Origin: Helicobacter enhydrae
GTDB taxonomy: Bacteria > Campylobacterota > Campylobacteria > Campylobacterales > Helicobacteraceae
Length of the DNA stretch: 64,000 nt
Reading direction: 5' to 3'
Assembly: GCF_001693335.1 (NCBI RefSeq)
Contig: NZ_CP016503.1
Location: 248,001 to 312,000 of the forward strand
In this document: in pieces, positions 29,607 through 39,603 of the stretch
Position numbering within the stretch: position 1 is the first letter of the stretch
Layout: every line of letters starts with the position of its first letter
The notes under the pieces: model-generated
The model's database searches: none
The model's input: the letters and a program-made list of their open reading frames with translations, nothing else
What the model was told of the DNA's origin: nothing
Translations under genes and position numbers: made by a program

Positions 29607-29780
29607 TTATGGCTCCAAGTATGGGTTTTGAATCTTGATTCTAACTCAAAAACTTAAGAAAACTCTATTATGCCCTCAATATTTGCCTGATACAAGGTGA
29701 TATTGGATCAGCCTTAAGTTGTGCAATGAGATTGATGTGCTATGATTGCATTTTACTTAGTCAATATCAAAGAGAATACA

Positions 29781-31181
29781 ATGAAAAAAATCGCAATTTT
29801 GGGGCAACCCAATGTTGGCAAAAGCTCATTATTTAATCGTTTGCTCAAACAACGCAAAGCAATCACTTCAGAGATCGCTGGAACCACAAGGGATGTCAAT
29901 CATAGCATTGTTGAGATTGAGGGACATTCTATCCAAATGATAGATACTGGTGGGATTGATGAGAGTGGGGGCTTGTTTGCCAAAGTCAAGGAGCTAAGCC
30001 TCAAAGCAGGAAAAGAAGCAGATCTCGTGCTATATATGGTCGATGGCAAAATGCCTCCACAAGAGGTGGATAGGCAAATGTTTTTTGCTTTACAAAAGAG
30101 TGGCAAAACCTGCGTGCTCGTGATCAACAAAATCGATAATGACAAAGAAAGAGAGATAGGGTGGGAGTTTGCAAACTTTGGAGTCAAAGATTTTTTGATG
30201 ATTTCTGCAAGTCACAATCGTGGGATTTTGGCACTCAAAAAGTATATTTTGGACATTTTGGGATTGGCAGTCATTGAGTGTGTGCAAGAGGAGGAAAGCC
30301 AAAGCCTTGAGGAGTTTTTGCAAGAAGTGGAGGAACAGGAGGAAACAAAGCCAAAAATCAATGTCGGAATCATCGGGCGTGTGAATGTTGGTAAAAGCTC
30401 CCTGCTCAATGCACTTTTGGGCAAAGAACGCAGTGTGGTCAGCGATGTAGCTGGAACGACGATTGATCCTGTGGATGATGAATTGGAGTTTGAGGGACAT
30501 CAGATTTGTTTTGTGGATACTGCTGGGATTCGCAAACGCAGTAAGATCGAAGGGATTGAACGCTATGGCTTAGATCGCACACGCAAGGTGCTAGACAAAA
30601 GCGATCTGGCACTATTGGTGCTAGATGTGAGTATGAGCTTTGTTGAGCTTGATGAACGCATTAGCTCCTTGATTGATGAGTATGCTCTTGGCGTGATTGT
30701 GGTTTTGAACAAATGGGATATACGATGTCAAGAATACGAGGGGATTATTGCAGAATTTAAACGCAAGTTTAGATTTTTGGAATACGCACCCTTCATCACA
30801 GTGAGTGCCAAAAATGGGCGTCATATCCACGAAGTCAGAATGAAAATCTTAGAGGTTTATCAGAACTACTCAAGACGCATTCCTACAGCCAAACTCAATG
30901 AAATGATTCAAGAAGCGACTAGGCGTCATCCTTTGCCAAGCGATCATGGGAAGCTTGTGAGGATTTATTATGCGACACAATATCAGATTTGTCCTCCACA
31001 GATAGCCCTTGTAATGAATCGCCCAAAATCCTTGCATTTTAGCTATAGGCGTTATTTGGTGAATTTCCTAAGAAGCCAATTTGATTTTTCAGGCACCCCC
31101 ATTTTCATCACTTCAAGAGGCAAAAATACTAAGCAGTGGGAAGAAGGGGAGGGGCAAGAAAAAGATACTTTGCTACAATAA
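29781..31181 (+). CDS. der: Ribosome biogenesis GTPase Der (EngA)
   Basis: Double-domain GTPase for 50S subunit assembly. 466 residues: G1 GQPNVGKSS (8-16), G3 DTGG, G4 NKID in the first domain; GRVNVGKSS, DTAG and NKWD in the second; then a KH-like C-terminal domain. A longer frame begins at 29742, but the ATG at 29781 (MKKIAILGQPNVGK) places the P-loop where family members have it. A stretch rich in glutamate between the two G domains (EEESQSLEEFLQEVEEQEE) is the usual variable linker. bioB follows 18 bases later. Confidence 0.95.
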   Translation: MKKIAILGQPNVGKSSLFNRLLKQRKAITSEIAGTTRDVNHSIVEIEGHSIQMIDTGGIDESGGLFAKVKELSLKAGKEADLVLYMVDGKMPPQEVDRQMFFALQKSGKTCVLVINKIDNDKEREIGWEFANFGVKDFLMISASHNRGILALKKYILDILGLAVIECVQEEESQSLEEFLQEVEEQEETKPKINVGIIGRVNVGKSSLLNALLGKERSVVSDVAGTTIDPVDDELEFEGHQICFVDTAGIRKRSKIEGIERYGLDRTRKVLDKSDLALLVLDVSMSFVELDERISSLIDEYALGVIVVLNKWDIRCQEYEGIIAEFKRKFRFLEYAPFITVSAKNGRHIHEVRMKILEVYQNYSRRIPTAKLNEMIQEATRRHPLPSDHGKLVRIYYATQYQICPPQIALVMNRPKSLHFSYRRYLVNFLRSQFDFSGTPIFITSRGKNTKQWEEGEGQEKDTLLQ

Positions 31182-31199
31182 TAAGAAAAAAGAGGTGAG

Positions 31200-32090
31200 A
31201 TGAAAGAGATTTTTTTGTGCTCAATTAGCAATGTCAGTAGTGGGAATTGTAGTGAGGATTGTGCATATTGCACACAAAGTAGCAAATATGATACAGGAGT
31301 GCAAAAATACAAATACAAACCCGTTGAAAATGTCATCCAAGAAGCAAAAGAACTCAAAAAATATGGAATGGTGGGATTTTGTCTTGTGACTTCAGGGCGT
31401 GGGCTTGATCACAAAAAATGCGAATACATTGCCTCTCTTGCAAATGCTATCAAACAAGAAATCCAAGACATTCACCTCATCGCGTGCTGTGGGCGTGCGG
31501 ATTTGGATTCTTTGAAATATCTCAAAGCCAATGGGATTGATAGCTATAACCACAATTTAGAAAGTGCAAAAAGCTTTTTTACTCACATCTGCACAACGCA
31601 CACTTGGGAAGAAAGATTTGAAACTTGCGAAAATGCCCTTAGGGCAGATTTGGGGCTTTGTAGTGGTGGAATCTTTGGACTTGGGGAAACACTATTTCAT
31701 AGAATCGAATTGCTCAAAGCCTTGCGTTCGCTATCTCCTCATTCAGTGCCGATTAATTTTTTCATCCCAAATCCTGCATTGCCGATCAAAGAGGGCGTAA
31801 TGTGTGTAGATGAGGCATTGGAATGTATCGCTTTGGCAAGAGAATATTTGCCCAATGCGAGATTGATGATTGCTGGAGGACGCGAGAAGGTCTTTGGGGA
31901 TCAGCAAAAATCTATGTTTGATGCGGGGATTGATGCAATCGTTTTGGGTAATTATTTGACAACTCAAGGCGATAATCCACAAAAAGATTTGAAAATGCTA
32001 GGAGATTATGGATATGGTGTCATCGAAGCCAAAAAAGGCATTTCAATGCTAGAGGGCTATGGGCTCAAACCTGCCAAAGAATGCAAATGA
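31200..32090 (+). CDS. bioB: Biotin synthase
   Basis: Radical-SAM enzyme that inserts sulfur into dethiobiotin. 296 residues with NCSEDCAYCTQS carrying the three cysteines of the SAM [4Fe-4S] cluster, RADLDSLKYLKANG, YNHNLES, CSGGIFGLGE and the second-cluster region. Somewhat short compared with E. coli (346), as in Helicobacter. GAGGTGAG precedes the ATG. It overlaps the YihY-like gene by 10 bases, as in the H. pylori HP1406-HP1407 pair I recall. Confidence 0.93.
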   Translation: MKEIFLCSISNVSSGNCSEDCAYCTQSSKYDTGVQKYKYKPVENVIQEAKELKKYGMVGFCLVTSGRGLDHKKCEYIASLANAIKQEIQDIHLIACCGRADLDSLKYLKANGIDSYNHNLESAKSFFTHICTTHTWEERFETCENALRADLGLCSGGIFGLGETLFHRIELLKALRSLSPHSVPINFFIPNPALPIKEGVMCVDEALECIALAREYLPNARLMIAGGREKVFGDQQKSMFDAGIDAIVLGNYLTTQGDNPQKDLKMLGDYGYGVIEAKKGISMLEGYGLKPAKECK

Positions 32091-32914
32091 TAAGAGAATT
32101 TTTAGCAGTCATTTTGTCCAAATGCAAAAAAGTTTATGGATTTTTGACACATGAAGACGAGCTATTTGTCTATGCCTCATCGCTAAGCTTTTATACAATC
32201 TTTGCCTTTATCCCATTGTTGCTCATCGTGATTTTTGTTTTGCTTTTGTTGCCCAATTTTCAAGAAGCCTACAAAGAAGCTGAAAACCTGATCCTCTCTA
32301 GCGTCTTACCCGCACATTCTGAAATGATTGCTGATTTTTTGAATCCTCTACTGCAAAACACCTCAAGCATTGGTATGTTGGGCTTTGTTTATGTGATTTT
32401 CACTTCTATTTTGTTTTTTCGCAACTACGAATACATCACTTCCAAAATGTTCAATTCTTCCACCCGTAGCTTTTTGAATTCTCTTAGCACATATTGGATG
32501 CTTGTGTCATTTTGTCCGATTGTGCTTGGCGTTTCTTTTTATTTTGTATTTCGATACAAAGCTTTTTTGGATTCTAATCTCCCTGTGCTAGATGCAATCA
32601 CACCGATCCTGTTTGCTTGGCTGATTTTTCTTGTCTTGTTCCGCATTTCTGCCAACAAAACCTTGCGTTTGAAGGCTTTGGCTCTATCTTCTTTCATCAC
32701 ATCGCTTGGCTGGAATCTCGCCAAATGGGCGTTTGTGTATTATATAAGCTACAATCAATCCTATCGCGATATTTATGGCTCTATTGCCTTTGTGCTTTTT
32801 AGTATGCTTTGGATTTATGTTTCTTGGTTTGTTATTTTGCTAGGAATGCGTCTTTGCGAGGGATTTGAACGCAAGATTCAAAAACTACAATTGGAGGTTG
32901 ATAATGTTAGATAA
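32081..32914 (+). CDS. YihY/UPF0761 family membrane protein
   Basis: 277 residues with six predicted membrane helices and the YihY signature at the N-terminal helix (LFVYASSLSFYTIFAFIP) and at the end (GSIAFVLFSMLWIYVSWFVILLG). Often mislabelled ribonuclease BN; no nuclease motif is present. Function unknown, possibly transport. Start ATG 32081 or 32087; neither has a strong ribosome site, suggesting coupling to bioB. Its 3' end overlaps tkt by 11 bases. Confidence 0.85.
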   Translation: MQMIREFLAVILSKCKKVYGFLTHEDELFVYASSLSFYTIFAFIPLLLIVIFVLLLLPNFQEAYKEAENLILSSVLPAHSEMIADFLNPLLQNTSSIGMLGFVYVIFTSILFFRNYEYITSKMFNSSTRSFLNSLSTYWMLVSFCPIVLGVSFYFVFRYKAFLDSNLPVLDAITPILFAWLIFLVLFRISANKTLRLKALALSSFITSLGWNLAKWAFVYYISYNQSYRDIYGSIAFVLFSMLWIYVSWFVILLGMRLCEGFERKIQKLQLEVDNVR

Positions 32915-34820
32915 AAAATTACAAATAAAAATGGCAAACACTCTTAGAGTCTTGTGTGCTGAAATGGTGCAGAAGGCAAATAGTGGGCATCCCGGTGCAC
33001 CTATGGGATTGGCAGATCTTGCAGTTGTGTTATCACAACATATCAATGTGGATCCCACACATTCTCAATGGCTCAATCGCGATCGTTTGGTTTTTAGTGG
33101 AGGGCATTGCTCGGCTTTGGTGTATTCTCTTTTGCATTTATGGGGGTTTGATGTGACATTAGAAGATTTGCAGTCTTTTCGTCAGCTGGGGAGCAAAACC
33201 CCCGGTCACCCTGAGTTTGGGCATACTCACGGAGTGGAAATCACCACTGGTCCTTTGGGGCAGGGCGTTGCCAATGCGGTGGGATTTGCGATGGCAAGTA
33301 AATATGCTCAAAATATTTTGGGCAAAGAAGTGATCAATCATTTTGTCTTTTGTTTGTGTGGAGATGGGGATTTGCAAGAGGGGATCAGCTATGAGGCTTG
33401 TTCTCTTGCAGGACATCATCAGCTAGATAATCTGATTTTGATTTATGATAGCAATGCAATCACAATCGAGGGGGATACACAAATTGCAATGAGTGAAAAT
33501 GTCAAAATGCGTTTTGAAGCACAGGGGTTTGAAGTTTTGGAATGCGATGGGTATTGTTTTGATTCTCTGAATCAAACATTTGACAAAGCCAAATCATCCA
33601 AGCAACCCACCCTCATCATCGCCCATACTATCATTGGTAAAAATGCTCATACATTGGAGGGAAGCCACAAGACACACGGATCGCCACTAGGTGCAGAGGT
33701 TTTGGCTCAAAGTAAGCAAAATATGGGCTTTGATTCAGAGCAAAGCTTCCAAATCTCTCAAGAAGTTTTGGAGAGTTTTAGGCAAACAATGCACAGGGGC
33801 ATTGCTATGTATCAGCAATGGGAAACAACTATCTCTCAAGACACACAAGCCAAAATCCAAGAATTGCAAAATCCAGATTTGTCAGCGATTGAATATCCGA
33901 CATTTCAAGAGGGGACACAAATCGCCACAAGGGTGAGCAATGGAGAGATCCTTAATGCGATTGCAAAGAAACATCAAGGATTTTTGGGTGGAAGTGCAGA
34001 TCTTGGACCTTCAAATAATACCTTGCTCAAAAATGAGGGAGATTTCCCCAATGGGCGTAATTTGCATTTTGGAATCCGCGAACACGCAATGGGTGCTATT
34101 TGCAATGGAATTGCAAATTATGGTTTGTTTTTGCCTTATTGTGCGACATTTTTTGTGTTTAGTGATTATATGAGTGCAAGCGTGCGTGTGGCTTCGATTA
34201 TGAAATCACAAGTTTGGTATATTTGGACGCACGATAGTATCGGAGTAGGGGAAGATGGGGCAACACATCAACCCATCGAGCAACTCACACATTTTAGAGC
34301 AATGCCCAATCTCTATGTTTTCCGCCCTGCTGATGCCAATGAAAATCTTGCGTGTGTCAAAGTGGCTCTAACGCTCAAGGCTCCGAGTGCCTTTGTTTTG
34401 AGTCGCCAAAATCTTGAGGTTTTGCCATCCACAAATCAAGATCGCGTTGCAAAAGGTGGATATGCACTTTGTGAGTGCGAAAATCCAGATGTGATTCTTG
34501 TCGCCACAGGTTCTGAAGTCAAGTGTGCGTTGGAGAGTGCAAAGATCCTAGAAAATGAGGGCAAAAGAGTGCGTGTGGTGAGTATGCCATCATTGGAGTT
34601 GTTTAGAGAACAAAGCCAAGAATATCAAGATTCTGTTCTCTCAAATCGCGATCGCACAATTGCGATTGAGGCTTCAAGGGGCTTAGAGTGGTATGAATAT
34701 GCAAATCAAGTTGTAGGAATGCAAAGCTTTGGGGCGTCAGGCAAGGGCAATGAACTCTTTGAGCACTTTGGTATCAATGTCAAGACAACTTTGGAAGTTG
34801 CTAGAAAAATATGCCAATGA
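32904..34820 (+). CDS. tkt: Transketolase
   Basis: Thiamine-diphosphate enzyme of the non-oxidative pentose phosphate pathway. 638 residues: ANSGHPGAPMGLADLA near the N-terminus, GPLGQGVANAVGFA, the TPP motif CGDGDLQEG, NSNAITIEGDT-like segment, SHKTHGSPLG, and the pyrimidine domain FGIREHAMGAICNG and HDSIGVGEDGATHQP. The ATG at 32904 has TTGGAGG 7 bases upstream, so it is preferred over an upstream in-frame ATG at 32865. It overlaps yihY and addB. Confidence 0.96.
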   Translation: MLDKKLQIKMANTLRVLCAEMVQKANSGHPGAPMGLADLAVVLSQHINVDPTHSQWLNRDRLVFSGGHCSALVYSLLHLWGFDVTLEDLQSFRQLGSKTPGHPEFGHTHGVEITTGPLGQGVANAVGFAMASKYAQNILGKEVINHFVFCLCGDGDLQEGISYEACSLAGHHQLDNLILIYDSNAITIEGDTQIAMSENVKMRFEAQGFEVLECDGYCFDSLNQTFDKAKSSKQPTLIIAHTIIGKNAHTLEGSHKTHGSPLGAEVLAQSKQNMGFDSEQSFQISQEVLESFRQTMHRGIAMYQQWETTISQDTQAKIQELQNPDLSAIEYPTFQEGTQIATRVSNGEILNAIAKKHQGFLGGSADLGPSNNTLLKNEGDFPNGRNLHFGIREHAMGAICNGIANYGLFLPYCATFFVFSDYMSASVRVASIMKSQVWYIWTHDSIGVGEDGATHQPIEQLTHFRAMPNLYVFRPADANENLACVKVALTLKAPSAFVLSRQNLEVLPSTNQDRVAKGGYALCECENPDVILVATGSEVKCALESAKILENEGKRVRVVSMPSLELFREQSQEYQDSVLSNRDRTIAIEASRGLEWYEYANQVVGMQSFGASGKGNELFEHFGINVKTTLEVARKICQ

Positions 34821-37036
34821 AGCTTTTTGTTTTTTCTAGCTCAAGGGCACTCAATCATTTTTTGCACCAACAAGATGGGATATTTTTGCCCCACACGACG
34901 ACCCTAAGCGATTTTTTTGAGTATGCTACGCTTGTGAGAAGCAAGAAAAAAATCCCGCCCTACCTCAAAAGAGCGATTTTGCTAAAAGTGCTCAGGGCTT
35001 TTCGGTTTAGCGACAAAGAATTCCAAACACTTTTTTTTGAAAAAAACTTTGTGGCATTTTTGGAAACCTCGCGGTTTTTGTTTGATTTTTTCAATGAGAT
35101 CCATCAACATCAAATCAAGATTCAAGAAATCCCCCAAAAAGATATTTATGGAGACTATCAAGACCATCTCAATGTGCTTGAGCGTATTTATGAAGCTTAT
35201 CAGCAAGAGTTGGAAAAGAATAGATTCTATGATATATCCAGTGAGTTTGAGATTTTTGAAAGCTATCTTGAGAAATACGATGAAATCCATATCCACCTTG
35301 ATGGCTTTTTGTCTCAAAGAGAGAGAGCGATCTTGGATCAAATCGCTTCTAGACATCAAGTGTTTTTGCATCTCAATATCGATGCCTACAACCTCAAACA
35401 TTTTGATTTTGTGGGAGAGGGGATTGAAGAAGACTATAGATATTGCATAGACTACAGCTCCAAAACTATCCTTTCTGCGACTCCATATCCCCTCAATGGA
35501 GTGTTTCATACAGCATCTTTTAGCCTTAGAATCGCACAATGTGCTTGGATTTTTGAAAAAGTGTCAGAATGGATTAAAGAGGGGGTAGATACAGACAAAA
35601 TCGCGGTGGTTTTGCCTCAAGAAGACTTCACTCATTATCTCAAGGTTTTGGATCGTTATCGCAATCTTAATTATGCGATGGGATTTGCACTAGAAACCTC
35701 TCTGCTAGAGGAATTGAAAGCATTGCAAAATGTCGGTGATTTGGAGCTAGATCAATGCGATGGAATGCAGAAAATCACGCATTTGCAAACTATCGTGCGT
35801 GAAAAACTCGCTTGTATTCCACAATCATTGGGCTATGAAGTCGATGAAATGTTGTTTGTGTATAGTCAAAATGCAGAATGCTTTCAGCATTTCAAGTTTT
35901 CTGAACTCTTGGAGTTGTTTTGTTCTGAAATATCTAGATACACAAGCTCTGACAATAGTGGAGGCAAAATCCGTGTAATCGGTCTTTTGGAAAGTCGTGG
36001 AATGGAGTTTGAAAAGGTCATCATTCCTGATTTCAGTCAAGACAACATTCCCAACCTCAAAGACAATGATATGTTTTTGAATTCTACGCTACGCAAACTC
36101 GTGCAAATGCCAACCCTTCAAGATAAGCAGGATTTACAAAAACATTATTATCTAGACTTATTCAAACGCTCAAAAGAAATCTGCATTTTGCACAAAGAGG
36201 GCAAGGCATCGGATTTTCTAGAAGAGCTTGGGGTGCAATATCAAGAGCAGACAAGGCTTCCGATTCTTTTTGACAAACCTGATACTTTTGGTTTTGTCGA
36301 AGAGGATTTTTGCAGTCGTTATGACAAACCACTCTCTTCAAGTGCATTGAGACTATTCCAAGAGTGCAAACGAAAGTTTTACTACACATACATCAAACGC
36401 TATTCTGATTTGTTGTTTGAGCAAGAGGAACTTTCTCTGACAATCGGAACTCTCATCCACCAATGCCTAGAAGTCGCCTATGCTGACAAAGAGGTGATCG
36501 AAAAAAAAGACATCAAAGAAATAGAACAGAAATTTCTCAAACATCTCAGAGGCTTATTGTCGCAAGAGGGGAATGCGTTGCTAGAATTCAAGGCAGATTT
36601 GATTGCAATGCAAATGAGCAGGTTTTTTGATTCTGAACGCACACGCGCTCCTTTTATCCTCACAGAAAGAGAAAAAGAGTTTGAGTTGCAATACAATGGT
36701 TTTGTGCTAAAGGGGAGGATTGATCGCATTGACATTTGCGATGATGAAGTGTGGGTGATTGATTACAAAACATCAGCTTCTCAGAATCAAAAAATCAATG
36801 AGATCCAAAGTGCGATTTATGCACTCTATGCCCAAAGCCAACATCCGACACGCACGATCAAAACTTTGTTTTATTATGTGCGAGATGGCGTAATGTGTGC
36901 TGATCAACAAATCAACACCTCTATCCAAACGCTAGATGAACTTTTGGCAGAGTTTAGAGGCGAGATTGAATACACAAAAACAGAAAATCAAGCAGTGTGC
37001 TCTCAATGCACCTTTGCCAATCTCTGTAATCGCTGA
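34811..37036 (+). CDS. addB: AddB-like helicase-nuclease subunit
   Basis: 741 residues. The C-terminal part holds a PD-(D/E)XK nuclease of the RecB/AddB type: GTLIHQCLEVAYAD, a strand with VLKGRIDRIDICDDEVWVIDYKTS (aspartate and lysine active-site pattern D...DYK) and four cysteines that would bind a [4Fe-4S] cluster (one in FQECKRKFYYTY and three in CSQCTFANLC). The N-terminal two thirds resemble an inactive UvrD-like helicase; a full Walker A is not visible. With AddA (not in this window) it would process double-strand breaks and imported DNA for RecA. It starts inside the last codons of tkt (ATG 34811 or 34817). Confidence 0.82.
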   Translation: MPMKLFVFSSSRALNHFLHQQDGIFLPHTTTLSDFFEYATLVRSKKKIPPYLKRAILLKVLRAFRFSDKEFQTLFFEKNFVAFLETSRFLFDFFNEIHQHQIKIQEIPQKDIYGDYQDHLNVLERIYEAYQQELEKNRFYDISSEFEIFESYLEKYDEIHIHLDGFLSQRERAILDQIASRHQVFLHLNIDAYNLKHFDFVGEGIEEDYRYCIDYSSKTILSATPYPLNGVFHTASFSLRIAQCAWIFEKVSEWIKEGVDTDKIAVVLPQEDFTHYLKVLDRYRNLNYAMGFALETSLLEELKALQNVGDLELDQCDGMQKITHLQTIVREKLACIPQSLGYEVDEMLFVYSQNAECFQHFKFSELLELFCSEISRYTSSDNSGGKIRVIGLLESRGMEFEKVIIPDFSQDNIPNLKDNDMFLNSTLRKLVQMPTLQDKQDLQKHYYLDLFKRSKEICILHKEGKASDFLEELGVQYQEQTRLPILFDKPDTFGFVEEDFCSRYDKPLSSSALRLFQECKRKFYYTYIKRYSDLLFEQEELSLTIGTLIHQCLEVAYADKEVIEKKDIKEIEQKFLKHLRGLLSQEGNALLEFKADLIAMQMSRFFDSERTRAPFILTEREKEFELQYNGFVLKGRIDRIDICDDEVWVIDYKTSASQNQKINEIQSAIYALYAQSQHPTRTIKTLFYYVRDGVMCADQQINTSIQTLDELLAEFRGEIEYTKTENQAVCSQCTFANLCNR

Positions 37037-37094
37037 AAGATAAAGATGGATTTGAGAGATTTGAGATACAATTTAAACCAAAAAGGAGGAAGAT

Positions 37095-38840
37095 ATGCAG
37101 AGTTTATGGAATCTAGATTGCCTTTTTGCTAGTCAAAAAGAGCTTGAAGAAAAAGCCAAAAAGCTAAAAATCAAAGCAGAGGATTTTGAGAAAAACTACA
37201 AAGGCAAACTCGCACAGCAGACTGATTTTCCGATGATTTTGAAACAATATGAGAGCTTGTGTGAGGGCATCGCCTCTATCCAAACTTACACCTTTTTGTT
37301 GTTCGCACAAAATAGCGACAATGGGGATATTTATGCAAAATATGAAATGATATGCAATGAGATTCAGGCTTTGCTTTTGTTCTTTGAGTTGGAGTTTTGC
37401 AATCTCACACAAGATAAGCAAAACAGCTTCATCCAACAATCTCCAGATTATGCTTTCTATCTCCAACAACTAATCGCACAAAAAAAACATCAACTCACTT
37501 TGGATCAAGAGCAGGTTGTTTTGGAGCTTTCACCCGTTGGGGTAGGGGCTTTTTCAAGATTTTTTGATGAACATCTAAGTCGTATGCGTTTTCAGATGAA
37601 ACAAAATGGCAAAAAAATAGAGCTTGGCGAAGAAGAGATCTTGGCTTGTTTGCATTCTGCAAATCGCAAAGAACGCAAAAAGGCACAGAAACTTTTCACC
37701 GAGAAACTTCAAGAATCTCGACATTTTCTCACTTTTGTTTTGAATATGATTCGCAAAGATTTGAGCATTTTCACCAAAATGCGTCAATACCCTAGAAAAG
37801 AGAGTTTCCGTCATATTGATAATTGTGCGACTCAAAAAAGCGTGGATACTTTGATTGAAGTGGTAGAACGCAATTATAAAATCGTGGAAGATTATTACCT
37901 ACAAAAAAGAGAGCTACTTGGTGTCAAAAAGCTCAAAGACTATGATCGCTATGCTCCAATTAGCACAGACAAAAAAACACAAAAGATTGGCTATAGCGAG
38001 GGGCTTGAGCTAGTATTGCAAAGCTTTGAGGAATTTTCCCCTATTTTTGCAGGGATTGCCAAACAAGCATTGCAAGAGGGGTGGATTGATTCTCATCCTA
38101 GGGACAAAAAGCGTGGTGGGGCTTTTAGTCACGGATGTGTGCCATCAGCCCACCCTTTTGTAATGCTCAACCACACAGATGGGCGTCGTGATGTTTTTAC
38201 GATTGCACACGAGTTTGGGCACATGGTCCATCAAGAATTGAGCAAAAAGCAGGGCTATCTCAATATGGACACTCCATTGACAACAGCTGAAACTGCCTCT
38301 GTGTTTGGGGAAATGCTGTTGTTTGACACGCTCAAAAACAAAGTGGATAAAGAGGAGCTCCTAAGCCTTTATGCAGGTAAAATCGAAGATATTTTTTCGA
38401 CACTATTCCGCCAAATCGTGATGACTAAGTTTGAACGCAAGATACACGCAAGTGAAGATGAATTAAAAAGCCAAGATTTTGATGCGATTTGGATAAAAGA
38501 AAATCAAAAAATGTTTGGCAAGAGTATCAAACTCACCAAAAACTATGCAAGCTGGTGGAGCTATATCCCTCACTTCATCCATTCTCCGTTCTATTGCTAT
38601 GCGTATAGTTATGGGCAACTGCTCGTTCTCGCACTTTTTGGATTGTATAAAGAATCAATTGCAAACAACAAAAAAGAAGAGTTTGTGAAAACTTATATTG
38701 AGTTTTTGAGTGCTGGCGGAAGTCGATCTCCTAGAGATTTGATTGCTACATTTGGTTTTGATATTGAAGATGAGCGATTTTGGGAGATCGGTATCAAGCA
38801 GATTAAGATTCTTTTGGAAGAATTTCAAGCTTTGAAATGA
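37095..38840 (+). CDS. pepF: Oligoendopeptidase F
   Basis: Cytoplasmic M3B zinc peptidase that degrades oligopeptides. 581 residues; active-site HEFGH at 372-376 in FTIAHEFGHMVHQE, with the third zinc ligand in TAETASVFGEM downstream, and HPFVMLNHTDGRRDVF before it. No signal peptide. AAAGGAGGA precedes the ATG. It probably leads the operon with the SspB-like and two membrane-linked proteins downstream. Confidence 0.94.
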   Translation: MQSLWNLDCLFASQKELEEKAKKLKIKAEDFEKNYKGKLAQQTDFPMILKQYESLCEGIASIQTYTFLLFAQNSDNGDIYAKYEMICNEIQALLLFFELEFCNLTQDKQNSFIQQSPDYAFYLQQLIAQKKHQLTLDQEQVVLELSPVGVGAFSRFFDEHLSRMRFQMKQNGKKIELGEEEILACLHSANRKERKKAQKLFTEKLQESRHFLTFVLNMIRKDLSIFTKMRQYPRKESFRHIDNCATQKSVDTLIEVVERNYKIVEDYYLQKRELLGVKKLKDYDRYAPISTDKKTQKIGYSEGLELVLQSFEEFSPIFAGIAKQALQEGWIDSHPRDKKRGGAFSHGCVPSAHPFVMLNHTDGRRDVFTIAHEFGHMVHQELSKKQGYLNMDTPLTTAETASVFGEMLLFDTLKNKVDKEELLSLYAGKIEDIFSTLFRQIVMTKFERKIHASEDELKSQDFDAIWIKENQKMFGKSIKLTKNYASWWSYIPHFIHSPFYCYAYSYGQLLVLALFGLYKESIANNKKEEFVKTYIEFLSAGGSRSPRDLIATFGFDIEDERFWEIGIKQIKILLEEFQALK

Positions 38841-38857
38841 GAGATAAAGGGTAGCCC

Positions 38858-39331
38858 ATGTTTTCTTATCAACACAGAATCATCAATGCGTCTTTACGCA
38901 CCTTGCTCAAACTACACGCACAAGAGATGATACAAAAGCTAGAACAAGAAAAGATCCCTTTTAGCATTGCTTGTGACATCTCAAAAATCACCTTTGATCC
39001 TCCACTCAATCACGATGCTTTGGAGCTTCTTGGAGCGATTAATATTTTTGTGCTTTCTGGCTATAGTTTGGAAACTCTTGAGCTTTCTGCACAATTCTTT
39101 CAATTCCGTGCTGGGGTGACTCAAGATACAGATGTGAGTATCGCCGTGCCTTATGATGCGGTGGTGCAGATCATATTCCAACCCGAAGATTCTGCAAATG
39201 GAATTATTTTGTTTAGCAATCCTGTTGAGACACTGATGTATGGACAAGTTGATGAAATAGACGAGGATGAAGGATTTACTGATTCTCTAAATGCTATTTT
39301 GTCCAAAAATCAAGAACTGATGAGGGGCTAG
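38858..39331 (+). CDS. SspB-like protein (possible ClpXP adaptor)
   Basis: 157 residues: an N-terminal helix, then a compact beta domain ending QFRAGVTQDTDVSIAVPYDA and IILFSNP, and an acidic tail (DEIDEDEG). The order 'FxAR/G - V/I-x-V-P - AV-x-x-I - G-x-x-F' resembles E. coli SspB (FNARFGG, QVSVPLAAVLAIYA, GTMF), the adaptor that delivers ssrA-tagged proteins to ClpXP. The likeness is by eye and short, so the name is tentative. There is no XB-type basic tail at the C-terminus, which in SspB docks to ClpX, but a short end (LMRG) follows the acidic part. It lies between pepF and small membrane proteins. Confidence 0.45.
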   Translation: MFSYQHRIINASLRTLLKLHAQEMIQKLEQEKIPFSIACDISKITFDPPLNHDALELLGAINIFVLSGYSLETLELSAQFFQFRAGVTQDTDVSIAVPYDAVVQIIFQPEDSANGIILFSNPVETLMYGQVDEIDEDEGFTDSLNAILSKNQELMRG

Positions 39332-39601
39332 ATGAAAAGTTTGTTGAAAGTCTTGTGTGCGTTGGCGATTGCTGCTTCTTGGTATTTGTTTAGTGGTCAA
39401 GGATCAGAAAGCACGAGCATAGCGTTTTTTTTCATTGTATTGTTTGCACTTTTTGTCAAGCCAGTGCAACCCAATCAATCTCGTATCAAAAAGCAATATT
39501 TGGAGAAATTGAGAGAGGGAGTTGAAAGGAATCAAGAGATCAAAAAGCGTTATACAAAAGAAAGAAATGTCGTTTATAAAGATTTTAGAAAAAAGGATTA
39601 A
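39332..39601 (+). CDS. Small membrane protein of unknown function
   Basis: 89 residues: a signal-like first helix (about 4-20), a second membrane helix (about 29-44) and a basic, coiled cytoplasmic tail (IKKQYLEKLREGVERN). It begins directly after the stop of the SspB-like gene and ends 2 bases before the next start, so the three genes are one unit. No family recognised. Confidence 0.7.
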   Translation: MKSLLKVLCALAIAASWYLFSGQGSESTSIAFFFIVLFALFVKPVQPNQSRIKKQYLEKLREGVERNQEIKKRYTKERNVVYKDFRKKD

Positions 39602-39603
39602 CA

